From assembly GCF_028532485.1 (NCBI RefSeq), contig NZ_CP116942.1:1550001-1614000 (forward strand): a stretch of DNA of 64,000 nucleotides, read 5' to 3'. Origin of the DNA: Iamia majanohamensis. Its GTDB lineage: Bacteria; Actinomycetota; Acidimicrobiia; Acidimicrobiales; Iamiaceae. Below, one piece after another: positions 1-8,205 of this stretch. A program made the position numbers and the translations under genes. Each line of letters starts with the position of its first letter. Position 1 is the first letter of the stretch. A model generated the notes under the pieces. It was not told where the DNA came from and searched no databases. It saw nothing but the letters and a program-made list of their open reading frames with translations.

Positions 1-1
1 C

Positions 2-157
2 CCGTGGGTCACCGAGCAGCTGGGCCAGGGCTACCTGGCGGTGAACTGGGAGGCCACCGTCGACGAGGTGGCCGCCTTCATCCAGCCCCACCCGTCCCTC
101 TCGGAGAACTTCGGCGAGACCATCCTCTCGCTCACCGGCCGTGGCCTGCACGGCTGA
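2..157 (+). CDS. lpdA: Dihydrolipoyl dehydrogenase (E3), C-terminal end only
   Basis: Only the last 51 codons are present; the gene begins upstream of the window. The tail reads through a QPHPSLSENFGETIL segment, which matches the C-terminal interface end of dihydrolipoamide dehydrogenases, where the His-Pro and following Glu form the catalytic dyad of the partner subunit. E3 reoxidises dihydrolipoyl groups on E2 using FAD and NAD+. The next gene downstream encodes an E2 and the one after that makes lipoyl groups, which supports the call. Too little is visible to say which 2-oxoacid complex it serves. Confidence 0.75.
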   Translation, partial: PWVTEQLGQGYLAVNWEATVDEVAAFIQPHPSLSENFGETILSLTGRGLHG

Positions 158-160
158 CAC

Positions 161-190
161 CCCCACCTGATCGCCCCCCACCTGATCGCC
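161..190 (+). repeat. 15-bp perfect tandem duplication in the lpd-E2 spacer
   Basis: The unit CCCCACCTGATCGCC occurs twice head to tail (161-175 and 176-190), followed by a degenerate CCCCAC. It lies between the E3 stop codon and the Shine-Dalgarno sequence of the E2 gene. No function is evident; slippage duplication is the simplest reading. Confidence 0.8.
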
Positions 191-215
191 CCCCACCCCC
201 AGGAGCGCGCCCCCC

Positions 216-1631
216 ATGGCCGAGATCCAGATGCCCCAGCTGGGCGAGACCGTCACCGAGGGCACCATCACGAAGTGGCTGAAGTCCGTCGGTGACGAGA
301 TCACCGAGGACGAGGCCATCGTGGAGGTGTCCACCGACAAGGTCGACTCGGAGATCCCCTCGCCCGTCAGCGGGACCATCACCGAGATCAAGGTCGAGGA
401 GGGCGACACCGTCGACGTGGGGGCCGTGCTGGCCATCGTCGGCGACGGCGACGCGGCCCCGGCCGCCGACGGCGGCGGCGAGGAGGCCGACGCCAGCGAC
501 CCGGAGCCCGAGCCCGACGCCGAGGAGGAGGCCCAGGACGAGGCCACCGAGCCGGAGGCGGAGCCCGAGCCCGAGCCTGAGCCGGAGCCGGCCCCCGAGC
601 CCGAGCCCGCACCGGAGCCGGAGCCAGCCCCCGCCACCGCGGCGGCGTCCGACGAGGGGCGGTCCGGCGGCGGGGCCGAGGGCATGGTCCTGTCGCCCGT
701 GGTGCGGCGGCTGGTCGCCGAGCACGACGTCGACGTGTCGTCCATCGAGGGCACGGGGGCCGGCGGGCGCATCACCCGCAACGACGTCCTCGCCGCCGTC
801 GAGGGCGGCCAGGCGGCCGCCGCCGCACCGACGGCCGAGCCCGAGGCCCCGGCCGCCCCGGCCCCGGCCGCGCCCCGGGCCCCCAGCCCGCAGCGGGTCA
901 CCCCGTCCACCCCGGGCGAGGCGTCCACCTCGGTGCCGTTCAACAACATCCGGCGCCGCACGGGCGAGCACATGGTGCGCTCCCAGGCCACCTCGCCCCA
1001 CGCCTTCACCGCCATGGAGGTCGACCTCGAGGGGGTGGAGCAGGTCCGCCGGGCCCACAAGGAGCGCTTCAAGGCCGAGTCCGGGGCCAGCCTGACCTAC
1101 CTCCCGTTCATCTCCCGGGCCCTGGTCGACGCGGTCGACGAGTTCCCCCACATGAACGCGAGCGTCGGCGACGGCGAGCTCATCGTCCACCACGACGTCA
1201 ACCTCGGCTTCGCCGTCGACCTCGGCTACGAGGGCCTCATCGTCCCCGTGGTGCACGGGGCCCAGGACCTGCGCCTCCCGGCCATCGCCCGGGCGGTGGC
1301 CGACCTGGCCGACAAGGCCCGCACCCGCAAGCTCTCGGCCGACGACATCAGCGGCGGCACCGCCACCATCACCAACGCCGGGGCGTCCGGCACCCTGCTG
1401 CAGCTGCCCATCATCAACCAGCCCCAGGTGATGATCCTCTCCACCGAGGGGGTCGTCCGTCGTCCCGTCGTGGTCACCGACGCCGCCGGCAACGAGGCCA
1501 TCGCCATCCGCTCGGTCGGCAACCTCACCCTCGGGTGGGACCACCGGGCCTTCGACGGCGCCTACGCCGCCGCCTTCCTGCGGCGCATGGTCGACATCCT
1601 CGAGCAGCGGGACTGGGAGGCGGAGCTGTAG
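216..1631 (+). CDS. Dihydrolipoamide acyltransferase (E2) of a 2-oxoacid dehydrogenase complex
   Basis: This E2 core protein (471 aa) carries an acyl group on a swinging lipoyl arm and passes it to CoA. In order it has one lipoyl domain (residues 1-75, Lys42 in the TDKVDS motif), a long acidic Glu-Pro/Ala-Pro linker, a peripheral-subunit binding domain near 155-190 (GAGGRITRNDV), a second Ala-Pro linker, and a catalytic domain ending in HRAFDG (His443, Asp447). AGGAG at 201-205 fits the ATG start. The E3 gene precedes it and LipB-LipA overlaps its stop. Whether it is the succinyl-, acetyl- or branched-chain enzyme cannot be decided here; actinobacterial SucB often has more lipoyl domains. Confidence 0.92.
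   Translation: MAEIQMPQLGETVTEGTITKWLKSVGDEITEDEAIVEVSTDKVDSEIPSPVSGTITEIKVEEGDTVDVGAVLAIVGDGDAAPAADGGGEEADASDPEPEPDAEEEAQDEATEPEAEPEPEPEPEPAPEPEPAPEPEPAPATAAASDEGRSGGGAEGMVLSPVVRRLVAEHDVDVSSIEGTGAGGRITRNDVLAAVEGGQAAAAAPTAEPEAPAAPAPAAPRAPSPQRVTPSTPGEASTSVPFNNIRRRTGEHMVRSQATSPHAFTAMEVDLEGVEQVRRAHKERFKAESGASLTYLPFISRALVDAVDEFPHMNASVGDGELIVHHDVNLGFAVDLGYEGLIVPVVHGAQDLRLPAIARAVADLADKARTRKLSADDISGGTATITNAGASGTLLQLPIINQPQVMILSTEGVVRRPVVVTDAAGNEAIAIRSVGNLTLGWDHRAFDGAYAAAFLRRMVDILEQRDWEAEL
560..640 (+). repeat. Glu-Pro/Ala-Pro codon repeat in the E2 linker
   Basis: A low-complexity run of GAG/CCC/CCG/GCC codons encodes alternating Glu-Pro and Ala-Pro dipeptides. Such stiff extended linkers let the lipoyl domain swing between active sites in E2 proteins. 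The acidic character is stronger than in the second, Ala-Pro-rich linker near 820-900. Confidence 0.8.
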
Positions 1632-3349
1632 TGGCGCCCGGGGTCCCGCCGCTGCACGTCCGCTGGCTGGGTCGCGTCCGCTACCGCGACGCCCTCGCCC
1701 TCCAGCGGGGCCTGCACCGCACACCGGGCCACGACCACCTGCTCCTGCTCGAGCACCCGAAGGTGTTCACCCTCGGGGTCCGGGCCGACCTGTCCCACGT
1801 GCTGGTCCCGCCGGCCGAGGTGGGCGCCGAGCTGGAGCGGGCCGACCGGGGCGGCGACGTCACCTACCACGGCCCCGGCCAGCTCGTCGGCTACCCGATC
1901 CTCACCGTCCCCGGGGCGGCCGGCGGCTCCAAGCCCGACACCCCCGCCTTCGTCCACGGCGTGGAGCAGCTGGTCATCGACGCCCTGGCCGAGCTGGGCG
2001 TGGTCGCCGGGCGCCTGGAGGAGTACCCGGGGGTCTGGGTCGACGTCGACGGGCCCGAGCCCCGGAAGATCTGCGCCATCGGCGTGCGCCTCACCCGGGG
2101 CCGGTCGATGCACGGCTTCGCCCTCAACGTCGACCCCGACATGGAGATGTTCCGGGCCATCGTCCCCTGCGGCATCGCCGACCGGCCCGTCACCTCGCTG
2201 CGGGCCGAGGGCGTCGAGGCGACCATGGCCGAGGTGGTCGACGTCGTCGCCCGCCTGGCCGGCGAGCGGTGGGGGGCGGGTGGGGTCGACCGGGCCGACG
2301 TGGTGTGGCGCACGTCCGCCGCCGACCTGGCGCCCTTCAGCCGGGGCGAGGGCCCGGGCGAGGACGCCCAGCGGGTGCCCGACGGGCTCCGGGGCGCAGC
2401 CCAGGAGGGCACCTCGGCCCGTCGGCTCGGCCGCCTGGCCGACGCCGGGGTCGACCAGGCCGTGTCCATCTCGGCCCGCAAGCCGGACTGGATGAAGGCC
2501 CGGTTCCGCATCACCGACGACTACCGGCGCCTGAAGCACACCCTCCGCGACCTCGACCTGGTCACGGTGTGCGAGGAGGCCGGCTGTCCCAACATCTTCG
2601 AGTGCTGGGCCGACGGCACGGCCACGTTCATGATCAACGGCGAGCGCTGCACCCGGGCGTGCGGGTTCTGCCTGGTCGACACCCGCCACCCGCAGCCCCT
2701 CGACGCCGGCGAGCCCGGGCGGGTGGCCGACGCGGTCGAGCGCATGGACCTGGCCCACGCCGTGGTCACCGCGGTGGCCCGCGACGACCTGGACGACGGC
2801 GGCGCCGCCGCCTTCGCCGCCACCGTGCGCGCCATCCGGGCCCGCCGCCCGGCGACCGCGGTCGAGGTGCTGATCCCCGACTGCAAGGGCGACCCCGACG
2901 CCCTGGCCACGATCTTCGACGCCCGGCCCGACGTGCTCAACCACAACCTGGAGACGGTCGCCCGCCTCCAGCGCGCCGTGCGGCCCTCGGCCTCCTACGC
3001 CCGCAGCCTGGCCGTGCTGGCCCGCGCCGGGGAGGCCGGGCTCACCACCAAGTCGAGCCTCATCGTGGGCCTGGGCGAGACCGTCGAGGAGATCCACCAG
3101 GCGCTGGCCGACCTGGCCGCGGTCGGCACCGACATCGTGACCGTGGGCCAGTACCTCCGTCCCACCACCCACCACCTCCCGGTGGCCCGCTGGTGGACCC
3201 CCGAGGAACTGGCGGCGGTGGCCGAGGTGGGCGAGGCCATGGGCATCGGCCACGTCGAGGCCAGCCCCCTCACCCGCTCGAGCTACCACGCCCGCCAGGC
3301 CGCCGAGGCGGTCTCGGAGGCGCCGGTGGCCGTCGGCCACCCCGGCTGA
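1631..3349 (+). CDS. lipB-lipA: Bifunctional octanoyltransferase / lipoyl synthase (LipB-LipA fusion)
   Basis: One 572-residue open frame contains both steps of lipoate synthesis. Residues 1-235 are LipB: RGGDVTYHGPGQLVGYP at 73-89, RKICAIGVR with Lys146, and catalytic Cys180 in the PCG motif. Residues 283-572 are LipA: auxiliary cluster cysteines C314, C319 and C325, radical-SAM cysteines C340, C344 and C347, and the terminal RSSYHA motif. A 45-residue variable linker joins them. The GTG start overlaps the E2 stop by one base (TAGTG). LipB moves octanoyl from ACP to E2 apoproteins and LipA inserts two sulfurs, so the product modifies the neighbouring E2. No stop or frameshift separates the halves. 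Confidence 0.93.
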   Translation: MAPGVPPLHVRWLGRVRYRDALALQRGLHRTPGHDHLLLLEHPKVFTLGVRADLSHVLVPPAEVGAELERADRGGDVTYHGPGQLVGYPILTVPGAAGGSKPDTPAFVHGVEQLVIDALAELGVVAGRLEEYPGVWVDVDGPEPRKICAIGVRLTRGRSMHGFALNVDPDMEMFRAIVPCGIADRPVTSLRAEGVEATMAEVVDVVARLAGERWGAGGVDRADVVWRTSAADLAPFSRGEGPGEDAQRVPDGLRGAAQEGTSARRLGRLADAGVDQAVSISARKPDWMKARFRITDDYRRLKHTLRDLDLVTVCEEAGCPNIFECWADGTATFMINGERCTRACGFCLVDTRHPQPLDAGEPGRVADAVERMDLAHAVVTAVARDDLDDGGAAAFAATVRAIRARRPATAVEVLIPDCKGDPDALATIFDARPDVLNHNLETVARLQRAVRPSASYARSLAVLARAGEAGLTTKSSLIVGLGETVEEIHQALADLAAVGTDIVTVGQYLRPTTHHLPVARWWTPEELAAVAEVGEAMGIGHVEASPLTRSSYHARQAAEAVSEAPVAVGHPG

Positions 3350-3488
3350 TCGCCCGCCTCGCTCGCGGGTCGGTGGGGAGCGTGGGCCCGGGCGGTGCCG
3401 TGACCACCGGGGCCGTGGCGGTCCGTGCGACGCGCCCAGCGGCGGTCGAGCCCTCCGGGTCGTCGGGTGGGCTCGTGACGGTGGGTCG

Positions 3489-4583
3489 ATGACGGGCGCA
3501 CGGCCCCCGGTGGGGCGGCGGGCGGTCGCCCGGGCGCCGGTGCGCGTGGCCGACGTCGGCGGCTGGACCGACACCTGGTTCGCGGCCCGCGGTGCGGTCT
3601 GCTCGGTCGCGGTGGGTCCGGGTGCCACCGCCGAGGTGCGCGTGCGCCCCTGCGCCGGGCGGCCCCCGGTGCGCATGTGGGCCCCGGACCTGGCCGCGTC
3701 CTGGTCCCTGCGACCCGACGGGGACGACGGCTGGCGGCGTCCCCGGCCCGGGGCGCAGCCCCTGCTCGACCACGCCGTCGGCCTCGTCCTCGAGGGGCTG
3801 CCCGACGGGGTCGTGGGCGACGAGGGCGTGGCCCTCGACGTCGCCGTGCGCGCCGCCGTGCCGCCGGGCTCCGCGGTCGGGACCTCGGCCGCGGTCCTGG
3901 TCGCACTGGTGGCCGCGGTCGGCGCCGCCCTCGACCGGCCCCGGACCCCGGAGGCCGCCGCCCGGGACGCCTACGAGGTCGAGGCCGGGCGGGTCGGCCG
4001 GGAGAGCGGCGTGCAGGACCAGGTGGCGGCCGCCTTCGGCGGCGTGTCGTGGATCGAGGTCGACCCCCACCCCGGCTGGCGCCGCGCGCCGGTGGCCCTG
4101 CCCGCCGGGACGGGGGCAGCGCTGGCCGAGCGGCTGGTGACGGTCCACCTGGGCGGGGGCCACGACAGCTCGGTGCTGCACCGGGTGGTCATCGAGGCGG
4201 CCGAGGCGGGCGACGCCGAGGTCCTCGCCGCCCTGGCCGAGCTGCGCGGCCTGGCCGCCCTGGCCCGGCGCCACCTGGCCGCGGGCGACCTGGCCGGGTG
4301 GGGCACCGTCCTCACCGCCGCCACCCAGGAGCAGGCCCGTCTGCACCCGGCCCTGGTGGGCGACGACGCCCGGGGGGTCATGGACCTCGGCGCCGCGCAC
4401 GGGGCCCGGGGTGCGAAGGTCAACGGTGCGGGCGGGGCCGGGGGCACGGTGACCCTGGTCGGCCCGGAGGACCCCACCGCCCGGCTCGCCCTCGAGCGGG
4501 CCCTGGTCGACGCCGGACGGGGCTGGGAGGTGCTCGACCTCGTCCCCTGCGGCGGCCTCGAGGTCGTCGTCACCGATCCCTGA
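3489..4583 (+). CDS. GHMP-family sugar kinase
   Basis: This 364-aa protein has the three GHMP kinase motifs. An N-terminal RVADVGGWTDT segment resembles the substrate loop of heptose and fucose kinases, VPPGSAVGTSAAVLVAL is the glycine/serine ATP loop, and a C-terminal GAKVNGAGGAGG is motif 3. The GGWTD signature points to the D-glycero-D-manno-heptose-7-phosphate kinase / fucokinase branch, which would phosphorylate a sugar for nucleotide-sugar synthesis. The exact substrate is unknown. No strong ribosome binding site or TANNNT box precedes the ATG. It converges on the small membrane protein genes and stands 140 bases after LipB-LipA. Confidence 0.8.
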   Translation: MTGARPPVGRRAVARAPVRVADVGGWTDTWFAARGAVCSVAVGPGATAEVRVRPCAGRPPVRMWAPDLAASWSLRPDGDDGWRRPRPGAQPLLDHAVGLVLEGLPDGVVGDEGVALDVAVRAAVPPGSAVGTSAAVLVALVAAVGAALDRPRTPEAAARDAYEVEAGRVGRESGVQDQVAAAFGGVSWIEVDPHPGWRRAPVALPAGTGAALAERLVTVHLGGGHDSSVLHRVVIEAAEAGDAEVLAALAELRGLAALARRHLAAGDLAGWGTVLTAATQEQARLHPALVGDDARGVMDLGAAHGARGAKVNGAGGAGGTVTLVGPEDPTARLALERALVDAGRGWEVLDLVPCGGLEVVVTDP

Positions 4584-4590
4584 TGCGCCC

Positions 4591-5094
4591 TCAGCCGGCT
4601 GCCGCCGTGGGCTCCCGGCGGGGCGACGACCAGAGGGGCGTCAGCCCGGCCGGGCGCACCAGGTCGAGGAACACCAGCACGCCCATCGTGGCGAGGACGC
4701 CCTCCAGCCCCCGGCGGGCGTAGTGGGCGACGGAGCGGGCGATGTCGTCGGGCAGGGGGAGGGCCAGGACGTCGCGGAGCGGTCCCTCCGCCGCGCACAC
4801 CAGGGCGAGGGCCGCCAGCACCCCGTAGGTGGCGAGCCGGGCCGTCCGCCGCCGGGGGGCGAAGGCCCACCCCTCGGGGCCGCGGTGGAGGCCGAGGGTC
4901 AGGTCCAGGGCGAGGGCGAGGGTGAGGACGTTGACGTAGGACTCCACCTGGAGGTCCCAGAACACGGCGAGGGCCGTCCCCACGTCGTCGCCGGCCACCC
5001 ACCGCCACAGCTGGTAGGTGCCGGCCCAGCCGGCCAGCACCATGCAGGCGAGGAGGGCGGCCACGTAGGTGGCCCGCCGGGCGGCGAAGGTCAC
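4591..5094 (-). CDS. Hypothetical small membrane protein
   Basis: The 167-aa product has about four hydrophobic segments: YVAALLACMVLAGW near the N-terminus, one around residue 50 after a Trp-rich stretch, one near 90-105, and LEGVLATMGVLVFLDLV near 145. I do not recognise a family. The GTG start overlaps the stop of the upstream gene in a GTGA, so the two are translationally coupled and probably form a complex or share a process. Its 3' end faces the GHMP kinase only seven bases away. A longer in-frame extension upstream is Arg/Pro-rich shadow of the preceding gene and was not used. Confidence 0.6.
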   Translation of the reverse strand: MTFAARRATYVAALLACMVLAGWAGTYQLWRWVAGDDVGTALAVFWDLQVESYVNVLTLALALDLTLGLHRGPEGWAFAPRRRTARLATYGVLAALALVCAAEGPLRDVLALPLPDDIARSVAHYARRGLEGVLATMGVLVFLDLVRPAGLTPLWSSPRREPTAAAG

Positions 5095-5330
5095 GAGGCC
5101 TCCGGCGTCGCGGGTGCCGGCCGGTGGCGCAGGACGAGGTCGAGGAACAGGGCCAGCACGATGGCCGAGATGGGCGCCTCCACGTTGGTGCGCACGAACG
5201 CGTACAGGCTCTCCCCCGTGCTGTCGCCGAGCAGCGAGGTCATGGCCCTGCGGGTGACGTCCTGGCAGATGACCACGACGAGCAGCAGGTTGCCGCCGTA
5301 GAAGAGGACGCGGGTGGCCACGGGGTGCAC
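5091..5330 (-). CDS. Hypothetical small membrane protein (coupled partner)
   Basis: With the GTG at 5330 the product is 79 aa; an in-frame GTG at 5393 would give 100 aa. I prefer 5330 because GGAG lies 7 nt upstream and a TACGAT -10 box at 5367-5372 would start the transcript near 5360, inside the longer version. Two hydrophobic segments are visible, RVLFYGGNLLLVVVICQDV and ISAIVLALFLDLVL. The family is not recognised. The stop overlaps the next gene's start (GTGA). A promoter for the M24 peptidase runs the other way about 60 bases off. Confidence 0.55.
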   Translation of the reverse strand: MHPVATRVLFYGGNLLLVVVICQDVTRRAMTSLLGDSTGESLYAFVRTNVEAPISAIVLALFLDLVLRHRPAPATPEAS

Positions 5331-5366
5331 GGTGGGGCTCCGGGGGGCGGGCGGAGGGGCCCACCC

Positions 5367-5372
5367 ATCGTA
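5367..5372 (-). promoter_or_regulatory. Putative -10 box TACGAT for the small membrane protein pair
   Basis: On the minus strand TACGAT lies about 37 bases before the preferred GTG (5330), giving a short leader that contains the GGAG ribosome binding site. No clear -35 hexamer is visible. Confidence 0.4.
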
Positions 5373-5431
5373 GTCGTGCACGTCTGGGCCCACGCTCTGC
5401 GTGGTCGGGGCTCGGTGCGGTCCGGCCCCCC

Positions 5432-5437
5432 TAGCCT
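5432..5437 (+). promoter_or_regulatory. Leaderless -10 box TAGCCT for the M24 peptidase
   Basis: TAGCCT is followed by six bases and then the GTG at 5444, the geometry of an actinobacterial leaderless transcript. It also decides between the GTG and the ATG five codons later. Confidence 0.65.
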
Positions 5438-5443
5438 GGCCCC

Positions 5444-6553
5444 GTGCACGCAGAGCGCATGGATCGGGTCCGGGCCGCGATGGCGGCGCAGGGGATCGAC
5501 GTCCTCCTCCTGTCGGTCGGCCCCGACCTGCCCTGGCTGGTGGGCTACGAGGCCATGCCGCTCGAGCGCCTGACCATGCTGGTGCTGCCCCGCGAGGGCG
5601 AGGCCACCCTCGTCGTGCCCCGCCTGGAGGCGCCCCGGGTGGTCGAGCGCCCCGACGTGTTCGCCCTCCGGCCGTGGGAGGAGGCCGAGGACCCGGTTGC
5701 CGCGGTGGCCGCCCTGGCCGGTCCCGCCTCCGTGGTGGCGGTGGGCGACCGCACCTGGGGCGGGTTCGTGCTCGACCTGCAGGGGGTGATGCCGGGAGGG
5801 GCTCGGTGGGTCCGGGCCTCGGCGGTCACCGGACCGCTGCGCGCCCGCAAGGACCCCGAGGAGGTGGCCGCCCTCCGCGTCGCGGCCGAGGCCGCGGACC
5901 GGGTGGCCGCCCAGCTGCAGGGCGGTGAGGTCCCGCTGCGGGGCCGGACCGAGGCGCAGGTGTCGGCCGACATCGGCCAGCGGCTCCTGGACGAGGGTCA
6001 CCACCGGGTCAACTTCGCCATCGTGGCCGCCGGTGCCCACGCCGCCAGCCCCCACCACGAGCCCGGCGAGGCGGTGATCGAGGCCGGCCAGGTCGTGCTC
6101 TGCGACTTCGGCGGCACCTGGCCGACGCCGTCGGGTGCGGGCTACTGCTCCGACATCACGCGCTGCGTGTCCCTGGGCCCGCCGCCGCCCGAGGTGGCCG
6201 ACGCCTACGACGCCCTCCGGGCGGCCCAGGCCGCCTCGGTGGCCGCGGCCGACGTGGGCACCGCCTGCGAGGCCGTCGACGCCGCGGCGCGCGACCCGCT
6301 GGTCGCCGCCGGCTACGGCGACCGCTTCATCCACCGCACCGGCCACGGCATCGGCGTGGAGGAGCACGAGGACCCCTACATCGTCGCCGGCAACGCCGCC
6401 GCGCTCGAGGCCGGCCACGCCTTCTCGGTGGAGCCCGGCATCTACACGCCGGGCGCGTGGGGCCTGCGCCTGGAGGACATCGTGGTGGCCACCGATGCCG
6501 GCCCCCTCGCCCTCAACCGGGCCGACCACTCGTTGGTGCTGGTCGACGCCTAG
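5444..6553 (+). CDS. M24-family Xaa-Pro aminopeptidase/dipeptidase
   Basis: The 369-aa protein has an N-terminal creatinase-like domain (residues 1-125) and a C-terminal pita-bread metallopeptidase domain. The five metal ligands are all visible: Asp in VLCDFGGT, Asp in YCSDITR, His in HRTGHGIGVEEHEDP, Glu in FSVEPGIY and Glu in LRLEDIVV. It should cleave N-terminal residues before proline, or Xaa-Pro dipeptides, in the cytosol using two divalent metals. The GTG start is supported by a TAGCCT box six bases upstream; an ATG lies five codons further in. It is transcribed alone and converges on the EPS priming transferase. Confidence 0.9.
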   Translation: MHAERMDRVRAAMAAQGIDVLLLSVGPDLPWLVGYEAMPLERLTMLVLPREGEATLVVPRLEAPRVVERPDVFALRPWEEAEDPVAAVAALAGPASVVAVGDRTWGGFVLDLQGVMPGGARWVRASAVTGPLRARKDPEEVAALRVAAEAADRVAAQLQGGEVPLRGRTEAQVSADIGQRLLDEGHHRVNFAIVAAGAHAASPHHEPGEAVIEAGQVVLCDFGGTWPTPSGAGYCSDITRCVSLGPPPPEVADAYDALRAAQAASVAAADVGTACEAVDAAARDPLVAAGYGDRFIHRTGHGIGVEEHEDPYIVAGNAAALEAGHAFSVEPGIYTPGAWGLRLEDIVVATDAGPLALNRADHSLVLVDA

Positions 6554-6565
6554 TCCCGGCGGGCC

Positions 6566-8038
6566 CTACTTGGCTCCCTGGCGCAGCAGCACCACCGGGA
6601 CGGTCTTGGCCAGGATGGCGAGGTCGATGAGCAGCGACCAGTTGTCCACGTAGTACAGGTCGAGGCGGGTGTAGTCCTCGAAGGAGCTCTCGCTGCGCCC
6701 GTTGACCTGCCACATGCCCGTGATGCCGGGGGTGACCCGCAGGCGCTGGGTGAGCAGGGGGTCCCAGGCCTCGGTCTCGTGGGGGAGGGCGGGGCGGGGG
6801 CCCACCAGGCTCATCTCGCCCCGGATGACGTTCCAGAGCTGCGGCAGCTCGTCGATCGAGGTGGTGCGCAGCACCTTGCCCACCCGGGTGACCCGGGGGT
6901 CGTCGGTCATCTTGAACAGGGGCCCGTCGGCCTCGTTGGCCTCGAGCAGCTCGGCCCGCCGCTCCTCGGCGTCGACCACCATCGTCCGCAGCTTGATGAC
7001 CTGGAAGGGGCGGCCGTTGCGGCCCACCCTCACCTGGCGGAACAGCACGGGTCCCCGGCTGTCGAGGCGGATGGCGACCATGGCCGCGAGCAGGACCGGG
7101 CTGGCGGCGAGGAGCGTGAGGGAGGCGAGGGCCACGTCGAAGACCCGCTTGGCGGTCCGGCGCCAGCCGTCCCGCTGCACCGGCTCCACGTAGACCACCG
7201 GGAAGCGACCCAGGGGGCGGACGACCAGCCGCTGGGAGGCGATGTCGCGCAGCGTGGACGACAGCTCGACGTGCACGCCGCGGTCGAGGAGGTCACGGGC
7301 CAGCCGGTTGGTGGTGGCGCTCTCGATGGCCGAGGCGGCGACGATCACCGAGGCCCCCCGCCGGGCCTGGAGGATCTCCCCGGCGTCGGCCACGGTGCCG
7401 AGCAGCGGCACGCCCGGCACCGGCTCGGGGTCGGTGACGGTGTCGTCGACGAAGCCGAGCACGTGGTAGCCGAGCCAGGCGTCGGTGCGGAGCATGGCGG
7501 CCAGCTCGCGGCCCTCGGGGTTGGCGCCGGCGATGACGACGTTGCGCACCATGCGGCCCCGGGCGCGCATGGCGGCGAAGGTGCGCCGGGCGACCTCCCG
7601 CTCGGCGGTGACGAGCAGCGTGGTGGCGACGAACAGCACGATGATGCGGGAGCGGGGGAGCTCCAGGTCGACGAAGAAGGCGGCCAGCGCCACCCCCATG
7701 GAGCCGAGGAAGGTGGCGTTGACGATGCGGCGCACCTCGTCGATGCGCCGACCGATGAAGCGGATGTTGTAGAGGCGCTGGCCGGCGAAGATGGCCAGCC
7801 ACACCGGGAGCGTGCTCATCACCAGCAGCACGAACTCGGCGTCGCTGGTGCCCACCCGGGCCCCGTTGCCCAGCGGGTCGACGACGAGCACGCTGATCAC
7901 CGCGGCCACCACGACCGTCACCAGGTCGATGGCCCCGAGGGCCGTCTTGGGGTCGACGCGGAGTGGTCGGTCGCCCTCGACGGCGACCGGGGGCGCCCCC
8001 ACGCCGACGTCGTCCGAGGCTGCCTGGGCCAGGCTCAT
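6566..8038 (-). CDS. Polyprenyl-phosphate sugar-1-phosphate transferase (EPS priming enzyme, WbaP type)
   Basis: This 490-aa membrane enzyme would start exopolysaccharide synthesis by moving a sugar 1-phosphate to undecaprenyl phosphate. The N-terminal half has about four or five transmembrane segments and a CoA-binding-like Rossmann region (RNVVIAGANPEGREL). The C-terminal bacterial sugar transferase domain (about 290-490) begins with a re-entrant helix (KRVFDVALASLTLLAASPV) and contains LFRQVRVGRNGRPFQVIKLRTM-type and SIDELPQLWNVIRGEMSLVG motifs. Start chosen at the ATG preceded by GGAAGGGGGGTGG; upstream in-frame codons look non-coding. It is the last gene of the minus-strand EPS cluster, 167 bases after the BY-kinase. 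Confidence 0.92.
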   Translation of the reverse strand: MSLAQAASDDVGVGAPPVAVEGDRPLRVDPKTALGAIDLVTVVVAAVISVLVVDPLGNGARVGTSDAEFVLLVMSTLPVWLAIFAGQRLYNIRFIGRRIDEVRRIVNATFLGSMGVALAAFFVDLELPRSRIIVLFVATTLLVTAEREVARRTFAAMRARGRMVRNVVIAGANPEGRELAAMLRTDAWLGYHVLGFVDDTVTDPEPVPGVPLLGTVADAGEILQARRGASVIVAASAIESATTNRLARDLLDRGVHVELSSTLRDIASQRLVVRPLGRFPVVYVEPVQRDGWRRTAKRVFDVALASLTLLAASPVLLAAMVAIRLDSRGPVLFRQVRVGRNGRPFQVIKLRTMVVDAEERRAELLEANEADGPLFKMTDDPRVTRVGKVLRTTSIDELPQLWNVIRGEMSLVGPRPALPHETEAWDPLLTQRLRVTPGITGMWQVNGRSESSFEDYTRLDLYYVDNWSLLIDLAILAKTVPVVLLRQGAK

Positions 8039-8085
8039 CGCGGTGCCACCCCCCTTCCGGTGTCGTGTCCGGGTGACGGTCACAG

Positions 8086-8091
8086 AGAGTA
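8086..8091 (-). promoter_or_regulatory. Possible -10 box TACTCT for the priming transferase
   Basis: The 167-base gap between the BY-kinase and this gene contains TACTCT on the minus strand, about 47 bases before the ATG, leaving a leader with a strong purine-rich ribosome binding site. No -35 match is obvious, so this is tentative. Confidence 0.35.
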
Positions 8092-8205
8092 GTCGATCTT
8101 CGGGGCCGCGCCACCCTTCGAAGTGGGGACGGCCGTGCCGGTGGCGCACGCCCCACCCCCGGGTGACGGGGCGGTGGCGCGCCGGCGACGTCGGGGGGTG
8201 CCCGC

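Noticed and set aside
560-640. Repeat run that might suggest a CRISPR-like or mobile repeat
   Set aside because: It is in frame in the E2 gene and encodes an Ala/Glu-Pro linker; no spacer structure is present.
3350-3488. Possible regulatory RNA between LipB-LipA and the GHMP kinase
   Set aside because: The 139 bases show no convincing stem with conserved loops and no TANNNT box near the start; I see nothing definite in it.
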